Source: Corallium rubrum
Lineage: Eukaryota; Cnidaria; Anthozoa; Scleralcyonacea; Coralliidae
NCBI GenBank assembly: GCA_964035015.1
Contig: OZ036017.1
Coordinates: 4,749,261 to 4,813,260, forward strand
Direction: 5' to 3'
Length of the DNA: 64,000 nt
The notes beneath the pieces were generated by a model. The model was not told where the DNA came from and did no database searches. It saw only the letters and a program-made list of their open reading frames with translations. Shown here in pieces: positions 28,009 to 40,659 of this stretch; the stretch's first letter is position 1; every line of letters begins with the position of its first letter. A program made the translations under genes and the position numbers.

Positions 28009-28707
28009 GGCCTGGTTCAAACGTCGAATTTTTCATGTGTCGAATATAATACCAATTAAGGTCGACCCAAATTATTGTATTCGACATTTGGTTCATACGT
28101 CAAATTTAATGCTGACGAATATAATTTAAAATGATCATTTCTATAACAACATGGCGAAAGTAAAGGAGTCCAACTCGAAAGTTGACCAAAAGCAAATTAA
28201 TATTTACAATGTTATTTGATATTCAACAGTCAAAACGACGGCGAAAAATGATGACACGTACTTTACAAAATAAGATCTGCTTTCATTAATTATAGCAGGC
28301 AAAAATGCAACCACAAGCATCCATCGCTCTTGTCGTCAAATAATTCGAAATCCTTGATGGTGGGACATAGTGTGGAACACTTATTCAGAAGCCCGATTCA
28401 AGAAAACCTTTCGTGAACTGCAACTGTTTCCACCTCGCGAAATCAACGTTTGCGCATGTCATTTACGTGTATCGGAAATTATTATACATTAAAATAATTT
28501 ATGCATTACATTCGACACATGGAAAGTTCGACGTTTGAATCGAAGTCGCATCAATGACGTTTTATTCGACCTAAGCAGTCGAATTTAATTCGCATGTCGC
28601 ATTTAATCAAAACGGTCGAATTTAATTGATTCAAACGTCGAACTTATCATGCACTTAATTAACGAATTGTATTCGACGCATGAAAAATTCGACGTTTGAA
28701 ACGGGCC
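28009..28707. mobile_element. 699-bp Harbinger-type MITE
   Basis: TIRs start GGCCTGGTTCAAACGTCG (left) and GGCCCGTTTCAAACGTCG (right, inverse) and extend far inward with cgaatttttcatg. TTA is duplicated at 28006-28008 and 28708-28710. A 3-bp TTA duplication with GGSCC-type ends is typical of PIF/Harbinger MITEs. Non-coding. Confidence 0.8.
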
Positions 28708-29156
28708 TTAGTATGAAGCTCCTTTCTTTTCTCGACAAATATAGCCAACTCTCCTGTGAGCCATAAACTAAAGATTATGTGTCTGCACTCTCTTCCCTCT
28801 CTTGCATTAATCTAATTTTTCATCAGATAGAGCGAGTAAATCGAAACAACTATAATAACAATGAAAGCTTCAAGGACAGCGTCGGCCACGGTTGAAATCC
28901 AAATATTACCAGGGTTAAGTCACGTTGGCCTGAAAAACAGAGAAAAATCTTCTCGACGTTTCGAGCGAAGGCCCTTCGTCAGGAGAAATTAGTAAACAAC
29001 TCACATGTGGTCACGCGTATTTATAGCAGAGCTACAATGGGAATCACGTGAACACATGTAAGCCAATAAAAACAAAGTAAACAAATAAATTAATATGTAA
29101 TTTTAGCCTGTGTGCAGAGTTGATGGTGATTTGACATCCCAACACAACACAACACC

Positions 29157-29870
29157 CATTACCAGAAATTGAAGACATTTTGCTGCCGCGATACATTAAG
29201 CATGCGGTATCCCCATGGTCTCTATGAGCATGCTCCCAGCTTCCCCTGGTCAGATTTCAAAATGGCGGCCACTCACTCAAGAAGGAAACATCGAGTAAAT
29301 TACAAGGAGCCGGTATATAAACATAAACATGGCGTCCAAAAGAGAAAATATCGAAGAAGAAGCGATATTTTGTAAAAGTTGCCAGATAATTGCTGTTTAT
29401 TTTAACGTAAATTTGTGGCATTTTCCAGATAGATTGGCAGAATGTTGGGGAGTTATTGGAAGCTGTTTTTTGCAGTTTTCTATTGTTTAAATATGCGAAA
29501 ATTATATCAGAGGTCGGCACTTTGGATTTGTTCAGTACCAATTTTGTGGTGACAACAAAAAGGTAGGCAACTTCAAGCTTTATCAAGAAAACATAAGGGA
29601 TTATATGGGCGATAAAAGGTCTCAGCAAATGTATAAAAGGCAGGTTGTTGATTTATCGAATGGAAATAAATATCATACTGGACTGCAATACAATATTGGT
29701 TGTTTCGATTAAGAGGTCGGCAAACTACAGGCAGACTACACGAGCAGAAATATTTTAACTTTAAATTTGTTTCCTATATTAATCACTGTTGTATTTGACG
29801 CCATATTTAAAGGGCCGAACCGCATGCTTAATGTATCGCGGCAGCAAAATGTCTTCAATTTCTGGTAATG
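29157..29870. mobile_element. 714-bp MITE inside the Penelope element
   Basis: TIRs of about 52 bp: cattaccagaaattgaagac, attttgctgccgcgatac, with exact inverse at 29819-29870. ACC on both sides (29154-29156, 29871-29873) may be a 3-bp duplication. Ends match the 25959-26713 MITE. Confidence 0.75.
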
Positions 29871-30599
29871 ACCATTCGATCCACCATCAACAACCTCATC
29901 ACCACTGGGGAATTGCCTGATACAGCAAGCAATCTCCTAACCACCACTCCACGCACACCTGTCATGTACTCCCTTCCCAAAATTCACAAACCCAACAACC
30001 CAGGCAGACCTATAGTGTCTGTCTGTGGTTGCCCTACCCAAGCCATTTCATCCTACCTTGACCACATCATGGCGCCCTTGGTTAAGAATTTACCTTCTTA
30101 CATCAAGGACACCAAACATGCTCTGAAAATTTGTGACCGCATTAGTTTTCAGGGTTCACATCATTTCATCTTCACCATGGATGTCAAATCACTCTACACT
30201 GTCATCCCGCATCACGATGGTCTTCAAGCACTTAAATATTTCTTTGATCAACGCACAACTCGGGAGCCATCGACCACTACTTTGTTACGCCTGGCCGAGT
30301 TAGTGCTCACCCTCAACGATTTTTCGTTTGATGGTGAGCATTACCAACAAGTTAGTGGTGTAGCCATGGGTACCAAAATGGGCCCTAACTATGCCAACTT
30401 ATTTGTTGGTTATGTGGAAAAACAAATCTTTGAACAATACACTGGTTTCCTACCTGACTACTATGGTCGGTTCATTGATGATTGCTTAGGCACTGCATCA
30501 TGTTCGCGCGCTGACCTGGTTTGCTTCATTAACTATGTTAATTCCACCCAGCACTCCAGTTCACATGGGAGATCAGTGAGACTAGTGTGTCGTTCTTAG
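29868..30599 (+). pseudogene. Penelope reverse transcriptase (5'-truncated, frameshifted)
   Basis: 243 codons of Penelope-type RT: PVMYSLPKIHKPNNPGRPIV, then MDVKSLYTVIPHHDGL, GVAMGTKMGPNYANLFVG, and the catalytic YGRFIDDCLG. The enzyme copies the element's RNA at the target. The first part of RT is missing; its apparent ATG is at the end of the MITE. Near 30540 the frame shifts by one base, and the thumb region continues in the next ORF (FTWEISETSVSFLDIL). Confidence 0.85.
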
Positions 30600-31579
30600 A
30601 TATTCTCGTCTCCATTAATGGTAATAAGCTGAGCACTTCTGTCTTTTACAAGACTACTGACTCTCATAGCTACCTCCTCTTCTCCTCTCATCCTAAACAC
30701 ACCAAAACTTCCATTCCTTTCTCTCAATTTCTTCGTCTTCGCCGCCTCTGCAGTGAAGACGACGATTTCAATGCCAAATGTTTGGAAATGAGAAACTTTT
30801 TTGTTAATCGCGGTTATCCTTCCCACCTCTTAGACACTGCCTTAGACAAGGTCTCCAACATTTCCCGTTCAGACACCTTAAGCGAACCTTTGGCTACCAT
30901 TTCTAATGAAAAAGTACCTCTATTTCTCACTTTTCATCCCTTCAATTTCAAAGTAAGGGACATCATTAGCCGCAATTTCGACCTCATTAAAAATGACCCA
31001 GAAACATCTTCCATTTTCTCTGAGAAACCCCTAGTATCTTTTCGGCATAGCAAAAACATCCGGGAAAACGTTGTTCACAGCTCATTGCAGCAAGCCTTGG
31101 TATATGTTGGCACCAGCTCTTGCTGTCGTGCTAGGTGCAACACCTGTAAATATTTAGACTTCTCAATTTCAATTTCGGCTCCAAAATGTAGGTTCAACAT
31201 AACCCATAGTTTCACTTGCACTTCCTCCAACCTCATTTACTGTATCTCTTGCAGTAAATGTCCCATGCTTTACATCGGAGAAACTGGAAGACGTTTAGGT
31301 GACAGGTTCGTTGAACACCTTCGTGATGTCAAAAACAATGTGCAAAACAAACCTGTTGCCAGGCACTTCAACAGTGCCAACCACTCCTTTTCCAACATGA
31401 AAATCTGCGCCATTCAGCCCATTACAGGTTGTAACGATACTCGTCGTAAACAAGAAATGCGTCTCATTTACAAACTTGGTATCATTCACCTCACGGCCTC
31501 AATGAGCGATTCTCTTTCATTTAGCTCACTCCACCACCATATTCCACACCTTTTCCTTAACCTTTTTCTGATGATTTAA
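30587..31579 (+). pseudogene. Penelope RT thumb/linker and GIY-YIG endonuclease
   Basis: 330 codons. SFLDILVSINGNKLSTSVFY and YKTTDSHSYLLFSSHP are the RT C-terminal region. A Cys motif (CCRARCNTCKYL) precedes the GIY-YIG nuclease: NLIYCISCSKCPMLYIGETG, RRLGDRFVEHLRDV, and HFNSANHSFSNMKICAI. This domain nicks DNA for target-primed insertion. The reading frame is open but joined to the RT only through a frameshift. The tail after about 300 residues is less conserved and may be altered. Confidence 0.85.
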
Positions 31580-32457
31580 ATAGTAATTTATAACCTGTTT
31601 CTTTGCCCATTTGCAGGTAGCTGACCCACAAATTGGGTCAGCACCTGCACACAGGCTAAAATTACATATTAATTTATTTGTTTACTTTGTTTTTGTTGGC
31701 TTACATGTGTTCACGTGATTCCCATTGTAGCTCTGCTATAAATGCGTGACCACATGTGAGTTGTTTATTAATTGTTCGCTCGAAACGTCGAGAAGATTTT
31801 TCTCTGTTTTTCAGGCCAACGTGACTTAACCCTGGTAATATAATAACAATGTTTGTTTGTAGTTCTCCTTCGTCTGTCGTAGACTCATTTTGATCAACAT
31901 TCGTCACTCGAGGACAACAGGCTGGAGTCTAAGTCTGGCATATCAGATATACACCGTAACTACTTAGCATACTGATAACAACATTATTCTTGCTCTCCGT
32001 TATTTTCTTTATCGCTTCATGTTGAAACTTCGATAGAATTTAGACACAACACCCCGTAAACTTTCTTCGCCATCGCCGCTCCTTCGAACTCCGTATTGAC
32101 TTTCTATAAACACCATGTTACACAATTACGTCACTTACCGGGATTTGGAAAGTAAATTCTGATTGGCTGACGAGACACAATAGGCAGAACTCAATTAGGC
32201 GCTCAGTTCAGCAGACCCTACTTGTTCCTCGCAAAGCGGGAGAAAAATAGGGTCTGCTATAGCAGGTTAGGTGGTCGGTGCTGATTTTCGTTCAGTAAAA
32301 TCGTGAAACTTCGGCTGATTTTCCATGATCCCAGCCACTTTTAAGTTCTCCCATAGCGACAGGTACATTTTCTTGTTATGAATGTAAAATTTAGCTGGTT
32401 TTCGTTAAAAATCCGATCATTTAAAGCGAAAACTATGATTCAGCAATAGTGATATAA

Positions 32458-34940
32458 CTACGAAGTGGGTCCCACCGGATATGGCCGCCGCGAGATTTTC
32501 AGCCTCACTTCCGACTTCAATTTTTGCCATGCGCGAACCAGTAGATGCTCTCTATCCAGTATAATGAGTATATTATTTGAGATCAGTGGTTGACAGCGTT
32601 TCACCAAAAACATTCCATACTTCACAACAGTAGTTAAAGTATGGTTGAATAATTGCATTGTAGACGAAAAGAAGCGAGTCTCTGTCGACAAATTCCCACA
32701 GACGATGGAGAGCACTTGTGATTTTTTGCAGAGATTTTCAGTATTTTTTTTTCCAGGACAAATCTTGGTCAACAGTTACTCTTAGAGTTTTGCATTCCAA
32801 AACTTTTTCAATTGGGTTATTATTTAAATTTACTTTAATCTGGAAATCTGAGACTTTACTTATCATTGGCTTTGATCCAATCAACCTAAATTCAGTTTTT
32901 GCAACATTTAGGCTAAGTTTGTTGGCTATTAACCATTTTCTGAGGTTTTCTAAATATGAGTTCATTTTAACTTCAACATCATTTATCATCTCACCTGAGG
33001 CTGTTAAATTTGTGTCATCAGCAAATAATCGGGATTTAGTTTCATTTAAGCACTGTGGCAAATCATTTATATTTAAAAAAAAGAACAATGGCCCTAAGAT
33101 TGAACCCACATTTAATCCTTTGCTCAGATGAAACAAATCCATTTACTCAACATTTTTGGTTTCGGTCAGATAGATATGATTTCAATAGTAAAAAGGCATT
33201 CCCTTTGATTCCGTACAGTGAGGGCCGTATGTTAGATAACCTTTACGGTTAATACGTCTTTTCCCTCGTAAAATAAAGTTTTATTCTATTCTATTCTATT
33301 CTATTCTATTTACAGTTCTAGTTTTTTAAGTAAAATTTGGTGATCCACTGTATCAAAGGCTTTTTTTAAATCTATGAATACTACCAACTGTTTGTACAAT
33401 CTAATAATGCAGTTGCAGTGGAATGGAATTTTCTAAAACCAAACTGGTTTTCAGAAAGTGTTCATCTTCGGTTAAGTAATCATATAATTGATTATAGAGA
33501 ATTCGTTCCATAATTTTGCCTTATGGCAGGCAAAACTGAGATAAGTCTGTAGTTACCTGGCAAATTTCGATGGCCACTTTTATCTAGTGGTGTTACTCTT
33601 GCTACCTTCCATTCATTGGGAAAGGAGCATAAGGTAACAGTTTGATTAAAGATATAAGTTAGTGAGTGAGTTTGAAATAACAGGTGATGGTTTTTTAATA
33701 ATTTTACTGGAGGTGTTATCTATACCAGTAGCTTTGAAACCTGATAGGCCACGAAGGAGATGATAAATGTTATCTACAGTAATTGCCTTAAAAGTAGTGA
33801 ACTCAGATTCAGTAGTTTTAATGTATTGCACAAAATCGCAACCAGAGTTGTTAATCTCGCTTGCCAAATTTGGTCCAATGTTTGAGGAGAAATCATTAAA
33901 ACCCTCAGCAATTTCCTCAGGGCTTCCTAGAATTGTTTCACCCACATTTAGTTCATTTACACTTGCAGGTCTATTTTTACGACCTAACAAAGCATTTATT
34001 GTTTTCCAAGCCTCTTGGATTTTGTTTGTGATTAGCAATCCTACTAGAGTGGTAATCTGTCTTAGCATTTCTTAATTCTATGTTCGTTTGGTTTCTGGCC
34101 TTTTTATAATTTTGCCAGTCAGTTTCAAGGTTTGTGATAATGGCTTTTGTTTTTTACTTATCTCTTTTATTTATCAATTTTTTAATATTACTTGTTATCC
34201 ATGCGATTCTATTTGACTTTATCTTTTTGCTTTGCAAAGGAGCATGTTTGTTCAAAATCTCTAGAAATAATTGCTTCCAAATGTCCCACATACTATTGGG
34301 ATCATCAGCAAAAAAGTAAACATATTCCCAGGGTTGATTTCCTCGGTCAGCAAGAAATTGTTCTTCTTGGAAATTTTTCATATTTCTAATTTCAATAATG
34401 TTTCTCTGATGTTTTTTAGTCATATTAATTTTTCTAATTGCAAATATCAGTCTGTGATCACTGATACCTGTATGAATAACACCAGAGTTGCAAATTGTTT
34501 CTGGCTTACTGGTAACAATATAATAAAGAAGACTAGCAGTGGTCATAGTTACTCGTGTGGCTTCACTAATCAATTGTGATAGTTGATAGATTTCATATAG
34601 TTATTTCAATGTCTTAGTTGCTTGGTTAGAACTTGTCTTTAGTAAGTCACAATTAAGTTCGCCAAGAATACTTACTTCTTTGTTTTCATCATCAGTAGCT
34701 TGAATTAAGCTTTCAAAATGGGTAAAAAATCATATGAAACCCGCCCAGGGGGTTTATACACTGAAACAATAAAAAAGGCTGACTATGCGGTTTAATTTCG
34801 ATGCAAACAGGCTTTAATTCAGATGGCACAAGATCATGCCTGATATGGTAATTAATGGAGCTACGCAGGTAAATACAAACACCACCCCCTCTCCTTGATC
34901 TATCTTTTCTAACAATATCATACCCATCAATGTGAACCAT
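32458..34940 (-). pseudogene. Decayed non-LTR retrotransposon (APE + RT, L2/CR1-like)
   Basis: Pieces in order on the minus strand: APE nuclease (34713-34940, GYDIVRKDRSRRGGGVCIYL; 34154-34573, GISDHRLIFAIRK). Then the RT approach (33646-34068), RT motifs (about 33640-33313, WKVARVTPLDKSG, FIDLKKAFDTVDHQIL) and the catalytic end (32738-33142, GSILGPLFF, FADDTNL). A last stretch at 32458-32772 has the C-terminal helices out of frame. Many frameshifts separate the pieces, and an insertion at about 33119-33310 splits the RT. No 5' ORF1 is seen. Clade assignment is tentative. Confidence 0.75.
33119..33310 (+). mobile_element. 3' end of another LINE with (ATTCT)n tail
   Basis: Inserted between two RT motifs of the minus-strand LINE. 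The sequence ends aataaagttttattctattc and then a pure attct repeat to 33310, the form of a LINE 3' end with a short-repeat tail. It reads on the plus strand. Confidence 0.55.
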
Positions 34941-34984
34941 GCCATTTGGTATTCATGGATCAAGTCTGGTTTCATTAAAGGCCA

Positions 34985-35245
34985 TTAAAGGCCTGTTAAA
35001 CCATGTGATTTTTCTTGCAACGTGCAACAAATTTACTCGTGAAAAAAAAATCGCAAGTTACAGGAAGCAGGGTGTTACACGTTCAGAAACGTGCGATTTT
35101 TGTTGCAAGTTGCAACGAAAAGTAGAACCCATCCAACTTTACTTGCAACTTGCAATACGGCAAAAATAACAAAATAGCAAGTTGCTACGGGGTGTTACAC
35201 GGTGCGATTTTTCATGCAAGTTCATGGTGTCGTGCTTGCAACCTG
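34985..35245. repeat. Three degenerate copies of a gtgcgatttttgttgcaag unit
   Basis: Units at about 35007-35031, 35069-35128 and 35189-35224 share ggtgttacac, gtgcgattttt and ttgcaag(tt)gcaac. Spacing is uneven. Non-coding; lies between the LINE and the BEL/Pao remnant. Confidence 0.5.
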
Positions 35246-36636
35246 GAAACACTCATCGAAATATATTGAGCCAGATCGTTAGTATCTGGGACCCAAGAGG
35301 ACTGATACTTCTCTTCATCATCCGGGCAAAAATATATCTCCAGAAATTGTGGGTGGATAATTATCAACACAAGAAAGAAGCCAAGCTTGGCTGGGATGCC
35401 CATCCCTTCAGAGAAGCTTGCTGAATGGTATACGTGGTGGGATGAAGCACAACACCTGTTGCAAGTGGTTCTACCCTGACCTTTTCGTACTCGAAGTGAC
35501 AAACCATCCTCTAGTGCCTTGATGATGTTTTGCGACGTCAGAGTCGCGCCACTCAAGAAACTCACCACCTCTCGCTTGGAGTTGTTTGGTGCAGTCATCG
35601 CCGTCAGGATGGCACAAACCTTGGTGGAAGAATTGGAGACAGATGTACAGCGCATCATTCTCTGGTGTGATTCCGCAATAGTCCTGCAGTGGATGAACGA
35701 AGAAAGCAGCTGTTTCCATACCTTTGTAGCAAACCGTACTGCCGAAATCGAAGATACTCTAACACGTACCCGGAAAAGTTTGGTTAAGAGCGAGTGACTT
35801 TCCGGTACATTCCATCTCCATTAAATCCTGCCAATGATGCCACAACAGCTCTACGACTCCTTTCAGTTTACACCAAACAGTCGTTGGCATAGAGGTCTGG
35901 ATTTTTTACATGAAGATAAAGAATGGCCAGAGGGAATATTCGAGCCAGTTTTCGAGCTCAAGAAGAATCCTTCAACGAAGAAATGGAAGCATTGCATGCA
36001 GGGAGACCGATTTTGGCCAGAAGTCGACTCATCAACTTGGACCCCAAGTTCGAGAGTGGTATTTTAGTCGTTGGTGGTCGTCTTAACTATGCTGCTCTCC
36101 CTCGCATAACAAAGAACATCATCATTTCATTTGCCAAACGTCACTTTTCTCGTCTAATCGTTGACGATTACCATAAAGTCTGTAGACACCCTGGATCTTA
36201 ATTCGACAACACAAGTTCAACTGCGTAGAATGTAAGAAATGCGCTGCAACGACAATCACGCCGCACATGGCTGATCTTCCCGCCTTTCGAGTGACCCCTG
36301 GAAAATTTTTTTAGATCAAGTGGCGGTGGACTATTTCGGTCCAATTTTGGTGAAGCAAGGCACGTCTACTGTAACGCGATATGGATGTATATTTACATGT
36401 CTCAAGATCCTGGCAGGGCACATCGAGTTAGCAGAAAGTCTCGATGCCGATTTATCCTATGTCTGAGAAATTTTATTGGAAGAAGAGTTTAAGCATCAGA
36501 CATATATACCGACAATGGCTCAAATTTTGTCGGCCCCGAGCGAGAGTTACTTCAAGGTTTGATCAACTTAAGCCAAGGAAAGATCGAGAACCTCCTAGCA
36601 TCCAAGATTATCCAGTGGCATTTTAATCCTCCGTAT
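35245..36636 (+). pseudogene. BEL/Pao pol remnant, 5' part (connection, RNase H, integrase start)
   Basis: Short open pieces in order: SIWDPRGLILLFIIRAKIYL (about 35277-35350), RNase H VAPLKKLTTSRLELFGAV and LWCDSAIVLQWMN (35519-35797). Then the integrase zinc region SRLINLDPKFESGILVVGGR (35923-36201) and the integrase core [12 protein letters not shown] with YTDNGSNFVGPERELL (about 36317-36560), ending at FNPPYAPP. This order and these motifs are BEL/Pao. Several stops and shifts make it dead. Element X is inserted right after the PPYAPP codons. Confidence 0.8.
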
Positions 36637-37869
36637 GCCCCGCCAGAAATCATAACCATCAACTGAAATATTACACTCGCACCAGGCCTCTGAGACGAAT
36701 GTTGCGAACTCACTCAATGTAATGAAATGTATAGGAAAAGTCCTTTTATTCCCAATTTTTATCATTTATACACAAAAAATAAAAAATGTGATCCCCCAGT
36801 ACAGGAGTAAGGCATGTAAGCTACATCTAGGAGTAACAGTCACTCTTGTATGTTTAAAATTGACCTTACTTTTCTCGATGGACATTTTCGTCGCCATTCA
36901 CCTTAAAAACCGGGGGGAAGCTGGCAATGGGTACGAGATTGCTTACAAATTGGGTACTTGCACTATAAACTTCCGTCCAGTTACCTCAATCAAGTGAACG
37001 TTTTAATAAAAGCAGAGCTCGGATGACAAAATGTGATCCCCAGGTCGTAAACATGAAGAATAGAGCTTTCAATTCCAAGTACTTAAACATTTCTAAGGAA
37101 CAAATTAATCTTATACTTTTTTCTGTTGAAAAAGTACTTTTTTCTGTTGAAAAAGTGCTTTTTTCCATTTTTCATCCCGGTTTACTGAGAATATTTCTCC
37201 CGGCCGAACGATTTCACCCTGGAGTACCTGGGACGTTCAACAAGCATCTGTAGTTCGTGTTGGACATGTTCGGTATTTCGCTTTTTTTTAAGAAAACTAA
37301 GCTATTTGGTCGGATAAACTGCGTATGTTGTAGCCAGATGAATTATCTTTCTTCCAGTATATTTGAAGCTACTACAGTGGTTTATTTCCCGAGAAAACAT
37401 TCGTAGAAGACAGATTATAATACATACGAAAAAAAATCATAATAGCGGCCGCTATTATGATTTGGACATGTTCGGTATTTCGCTTTTTTAGGGAAACTAA
37501 GCTATTTGGTGGGATAAACTGTAGCAAGGTGAATTATCTTTCTGCCAATATACCAGGTGATCTGAAAACACGGAAAAGGACTGGGACTAGTTGTCAAATA
37601 GAAATCCATTTTTCGAATTAAACTATTTAATATCTCGTGAAATATACTTTATTTTGTTCCCAAATTTAGCATAGACTTATCATTTTCAACACTGAACATA
37701 AATACAAAGTTTCAACCAGTTTGATAAAGGAAAATGAAAGAAATAAGTTATTCAATACAGCAAAATGGATTTCTATTAGGTTGCTAGTTCCAGGCCTTTC
37801 CCTCACGGTCAGATCACCTGGATTTTATAAATTCTACAGTGGATTATTTCTTGAGAAAACGTTCGGAGT
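36637..37869. mobile_element. Repeat element X, copy 1 (inserted in BEL/Pao)
   Basis: Starts gccagaaatcataaccatc. Long stretches (36690-37160, 37260-37320, 37459-37552, 37826-37870) recur in inverse orientation at 59060-60600. Inside, a block ggacatgttcggtatttcgc is tandemly duplicated (37261 and 37464). No coding sequence recognised. A small MITE splits it at 37553-37821. The right end lacks the expected inverted terminus. Confidence 0.65.
37553..37821. mobile_element. 269-bp MITE with ccaggtgatctga ends
   Basis: Left end ccaggtgatctgaaaacac, right end the inverse with drift (gtcagatcacctgg); about 60-bp imperfect TIRs. Element X copy 2 shows the uninterrupted site (gccaatatatttcataac), which proves insertion. 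Non-coding. Confidence 0.7.
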
Positions 37870-38310
37870 GCACGACCAATTGGTTACGTGCCACCGTTTC
37901 ATTTCTTATTGATTCGACCCTATTGCAACCTGGGCATTGACGTTGTGCATCCGAAAGAGATTAATACAAGAAAACAGTGGAAGCGACTTCAAGCCCTGGT
38001 GAATTCCTTTTGGAAGCATTGGATGCGTGAATACGTTCCTGGATTAACGGAGAGGGCCGAGTGGAACCGCAGTCAACCAAACCTGAAAGAAGGGACGTAG
38101 TCCTTTTAATCAAATCCGCGCAGTCACGTGGCCAGTTGTTAATTGGGCGAGTCCATAGAGTGATACCAGTAAAGGACGGTGTACTACGATCAGCGGAAGT
38201 AAAGTCCAAAGTTTGGAAACTGTTTTATGACCCGTTAACAAGATGTGTTTGCTTGAGGAGTGTCCTCCCATTTCGACGCAGTCTTGTCGAAATGTGGGGC
38301 TCTCCCTGAA
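37870..38310 (+). pseudogene. BEL/Pao pol remnant, 3' part (DUF5641 region)
   Basis: Resumes after element X with FHFLLIRPYCN, then RKQWKRLQALVNSFWKHWMR, NLKEG, and in the next frame DVVLLIKSAQSRGQLLIGRV and VKDGVLRSAEVK. This is the C-terminal DUF5641 region of BEL/Pao integrases, split by a shift near 38095. About 80 residues expected between PPYAPP and this point are missing, so a deletion came with or after the insertion. Confidence 0.75.
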
Positions 38311-38334
38311 CACTCTCTTTATTTACATTAGTTG

Positions 38335-39385
38335 CGCCTCCCATCTACAAATGGGTCAGCTGTAAGACGTCGAACAAACGATCGAACACGAAGTTATCGG
38401 AGTTGAGCGTTATGTTTTAGGTTTTGTTTTATTGTTTTATTTCATTAAAGAACCAGTCATTACCAGAAACTTGGGACAAGATAATGGCGCGCGTGCGTAT
38501 TAACGACTTTAATAATGGAGATTATCAACAGTAAATAATATGGAGAGCACACAATTCAAATTTCGCTTAAACGGTGATATATTTCTTCTTTCTCCAGATC
38601 CATCTGACTTCAGCATGAACTAAGCAACAGTTGTAACTAAAAAACTTTTTCTTAGCTCGACGTCAAACTACTTCCCTAGCTCGTCTTATTTTTGCACTAA
38701 AAGCGCCACTATCCATAGTGCTAGCCATAGTTATCTTTGTAAACAGGTGCCAGAACTTGGCAAAATTGCCCTACAACGTTGCGGGCGATGCGAAGTCTCC
38801 CGATCGCAATGCATTGGGCATGAGTCAGTCTAATTCCTGAGTACATAAAGATCCTGATTTGTCCCTAGCATGGTACTTCGAAAAGCGTTTGAACTTGCTT
38901 GATTTCACAGTTCTTATAGCCGTTTACATGTCGCTTACATATGCATACATGCACTATTTAGGCAAAATCTAAAGAACTCAATGAGCTGAATAATGAGAAT
39001 ACACTGGCATACAATAGAATCAAACACATTAGAATACATAATTATATTATTAGGCGACAGAGAGGAGCAGCACAAATTTGTGGTGATGGTTATCAGGGAT
39101 TGTGCATTTATTTTTAAGTTCAAGTTTCAGGGGTTTTTTATTAAGCACCATCTTTTTTAAATTAAATACAAAGGTTAGGTGTGGTTAATTATACAACGAA
39201 TAATAGAGATTATAAAAATCAATACAGTGATAGTGTGCAGTGATCAAAAGAGCATATATTTCTAGTTGACCACTGCCTACTATTTCATGAAATTAGTTGA
39301 ATGAGGTTTAAGCCAAAAAATTATGTAGGTGTCATACATTCATATACATACAGTAATATACAGTGCATATACATACATTCCAATA
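38335..39385. other. Non-coding stretch
   Basis: No supported gene. A cattaccagaaacttggg motif at about 38459 looks like the end of the ccagaaatt MITE family without a visible partner. Confidence 0.45.
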
Positions 39386-39386
39386 T

Positions 39387-40560
39387 ATAGTATCCAATCA
39401 AGACTATTTACAGACTATATTCATCATTAGAGAAGATTGAGTAAAGTTTGAGAAAATCCACATCTGAGCAAAGTCACGTACAGTGCAAAACAATAGAAGA
39501 AATACAAGAAGATACAAAAAACAACAATTGTATAATTTAAGTTTGTTCATTTAAGAAGAGTAGCTTATATTGTCTATTAAAATGCTAATTGCTTCAGAAT
39601 TCTTTATAGTTAAAGGTATATTTTCCCAAATTTTTGAAGCAATATGTTTAAAAGTATGTATTCCATAATTTGTTCTTACTTTATGTCTGGTGAAATTTAA
39701 TTTTGTTGAGCTCAGTAGCTCATATTTCAAATTTCAAGATGTTTATTTTCGGTTTGTACTTTTTCTTGTATTTTCTCAATAGCTGAAAACAAATAAGTTC
39801 ACAACACAGCCAGCTAGCCCAGTTGCCGGGCTGATCAGTTTTAAGACACGAAAATCTTTCTATGACTGTATATAGTATCCAATCAAGACTATTTACAGAC
39901 TATGTTTATCATCAGAGAAGATTGAGTAAAGTTTGAGAAAATCCATATCTGACCAAAGTCACGTACAGTACAATACAATAGAAGAAATACAAGAAGATAC
40001 AAAAAACTACAATTGTGTAATTTAAGTTTGTTCATTTAAGAGGAGTAGCGTATATTGTCTATTAAATATGCTAATTGATTCAGAATTCATTATAGTTAGA
40101 GGTATATTTTCCCAAATTTTTGAAGCAATATATTTAGAAGTATGTATTCCATAATTTATTCTTACTTTAGGTCTAGTGAAATTTTATTTCGATGCACAAC
40201 GTGTGTTGTAAGAAGGAATACGTGTAGCCAATGTGAGAAAATTCAAGAAAATAGAAGGGACATCCTTTTTTTTATGTGCGATTATGTAACTCAATGTTGC
40301 AATGCGTAATTTGAAAATGTTATCTAATTTTAAAATTCCAAGTAATTTAAGGTATATGGAAGCATTTTCTCTGCTATGTGCAAAGAAAATGCTTCTGATA
40401 CATTTATTATGTTTTGTGCATAGTTTAGTTAACTTGATGTATATTTATTGCCCCATGTAGTCATGATGCCATAGTTCAAATATGGGTATATTACTGTATA
40501 ATAGAGTTGTTTTAACATCTTCAAATCAATGAGTGAAATGTCCGTCCGCGACACGTTGTT
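39387..40560 (-). pseudogene. LINE reverse-transcriptase C-terminal fragment with a duplicated 3' end
   Basis: On the minus strand 40560 to about 40020 gives broken but typical C-terminal text: LYYTVIYPYLNYGIMTTWGN, AHKKKDVPSIFLNFL, SKIWENIPLTIMNSESI. The same 3' part (about 330 bp) is repeated directly at 39387-39710. RT catalytic motifs are missing. Several stops. Confidence 0.6.
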
Positions 40561-40659
40561 TTGTTTTAGCTCATATTTCAAATGTTTATTTTCGGTTTAT
40601 ACTTCGTCTTCTATTTTCTTAATAACTGAAAACAAATAAGTTCCCAACACTGCCAGCTA

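Larger units (their letters stand above)
28864..31838 (+). mobile_element. Penelope-like retroelement with inverted terminal copies
   Basis: The 13-bp direct repeat tataataacaatg flanks it (28851-28863, 31839-31851). Near both ends is the same about 210-bp sequence in opposite orientation (28908-29128 and 31640-31838), including ttctcgacgtttcgagcgaa, as in Penelope pLTRs. Inside are RT and GIY-YIG ORFs. The RT start is replaced by a MITE (29157-29870), so the copy is 5'-truncated. Confidence 0.8.
25398..32272. mobile_element. Large inverted-repeat element, heavily interrupted
   Basis: Left arm 25398-25616 plus 27250-27425; right arm 31852-32272 in inverse. Shared sequence starts cctgctatagcagaccctat and includes a small hairpin (agcagaccc... 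gggtctgct), gccaatcagaatttactttcc, and gatcaaaatgagtctacgac. The left arm was split by the 25617-27249 foldback element. GGTCGGTA/G (25390-25397 and 32273-32280) may be an 8-bp target duplication. The class is unknown; no transposase of its own is left. Confidence 0.65.

Noticed and set aside
29169-29628. Small ORFs on both strands inside the 29157-29870 MITE
   Set aside because: They include TIR sequence and have no conserved motifs.
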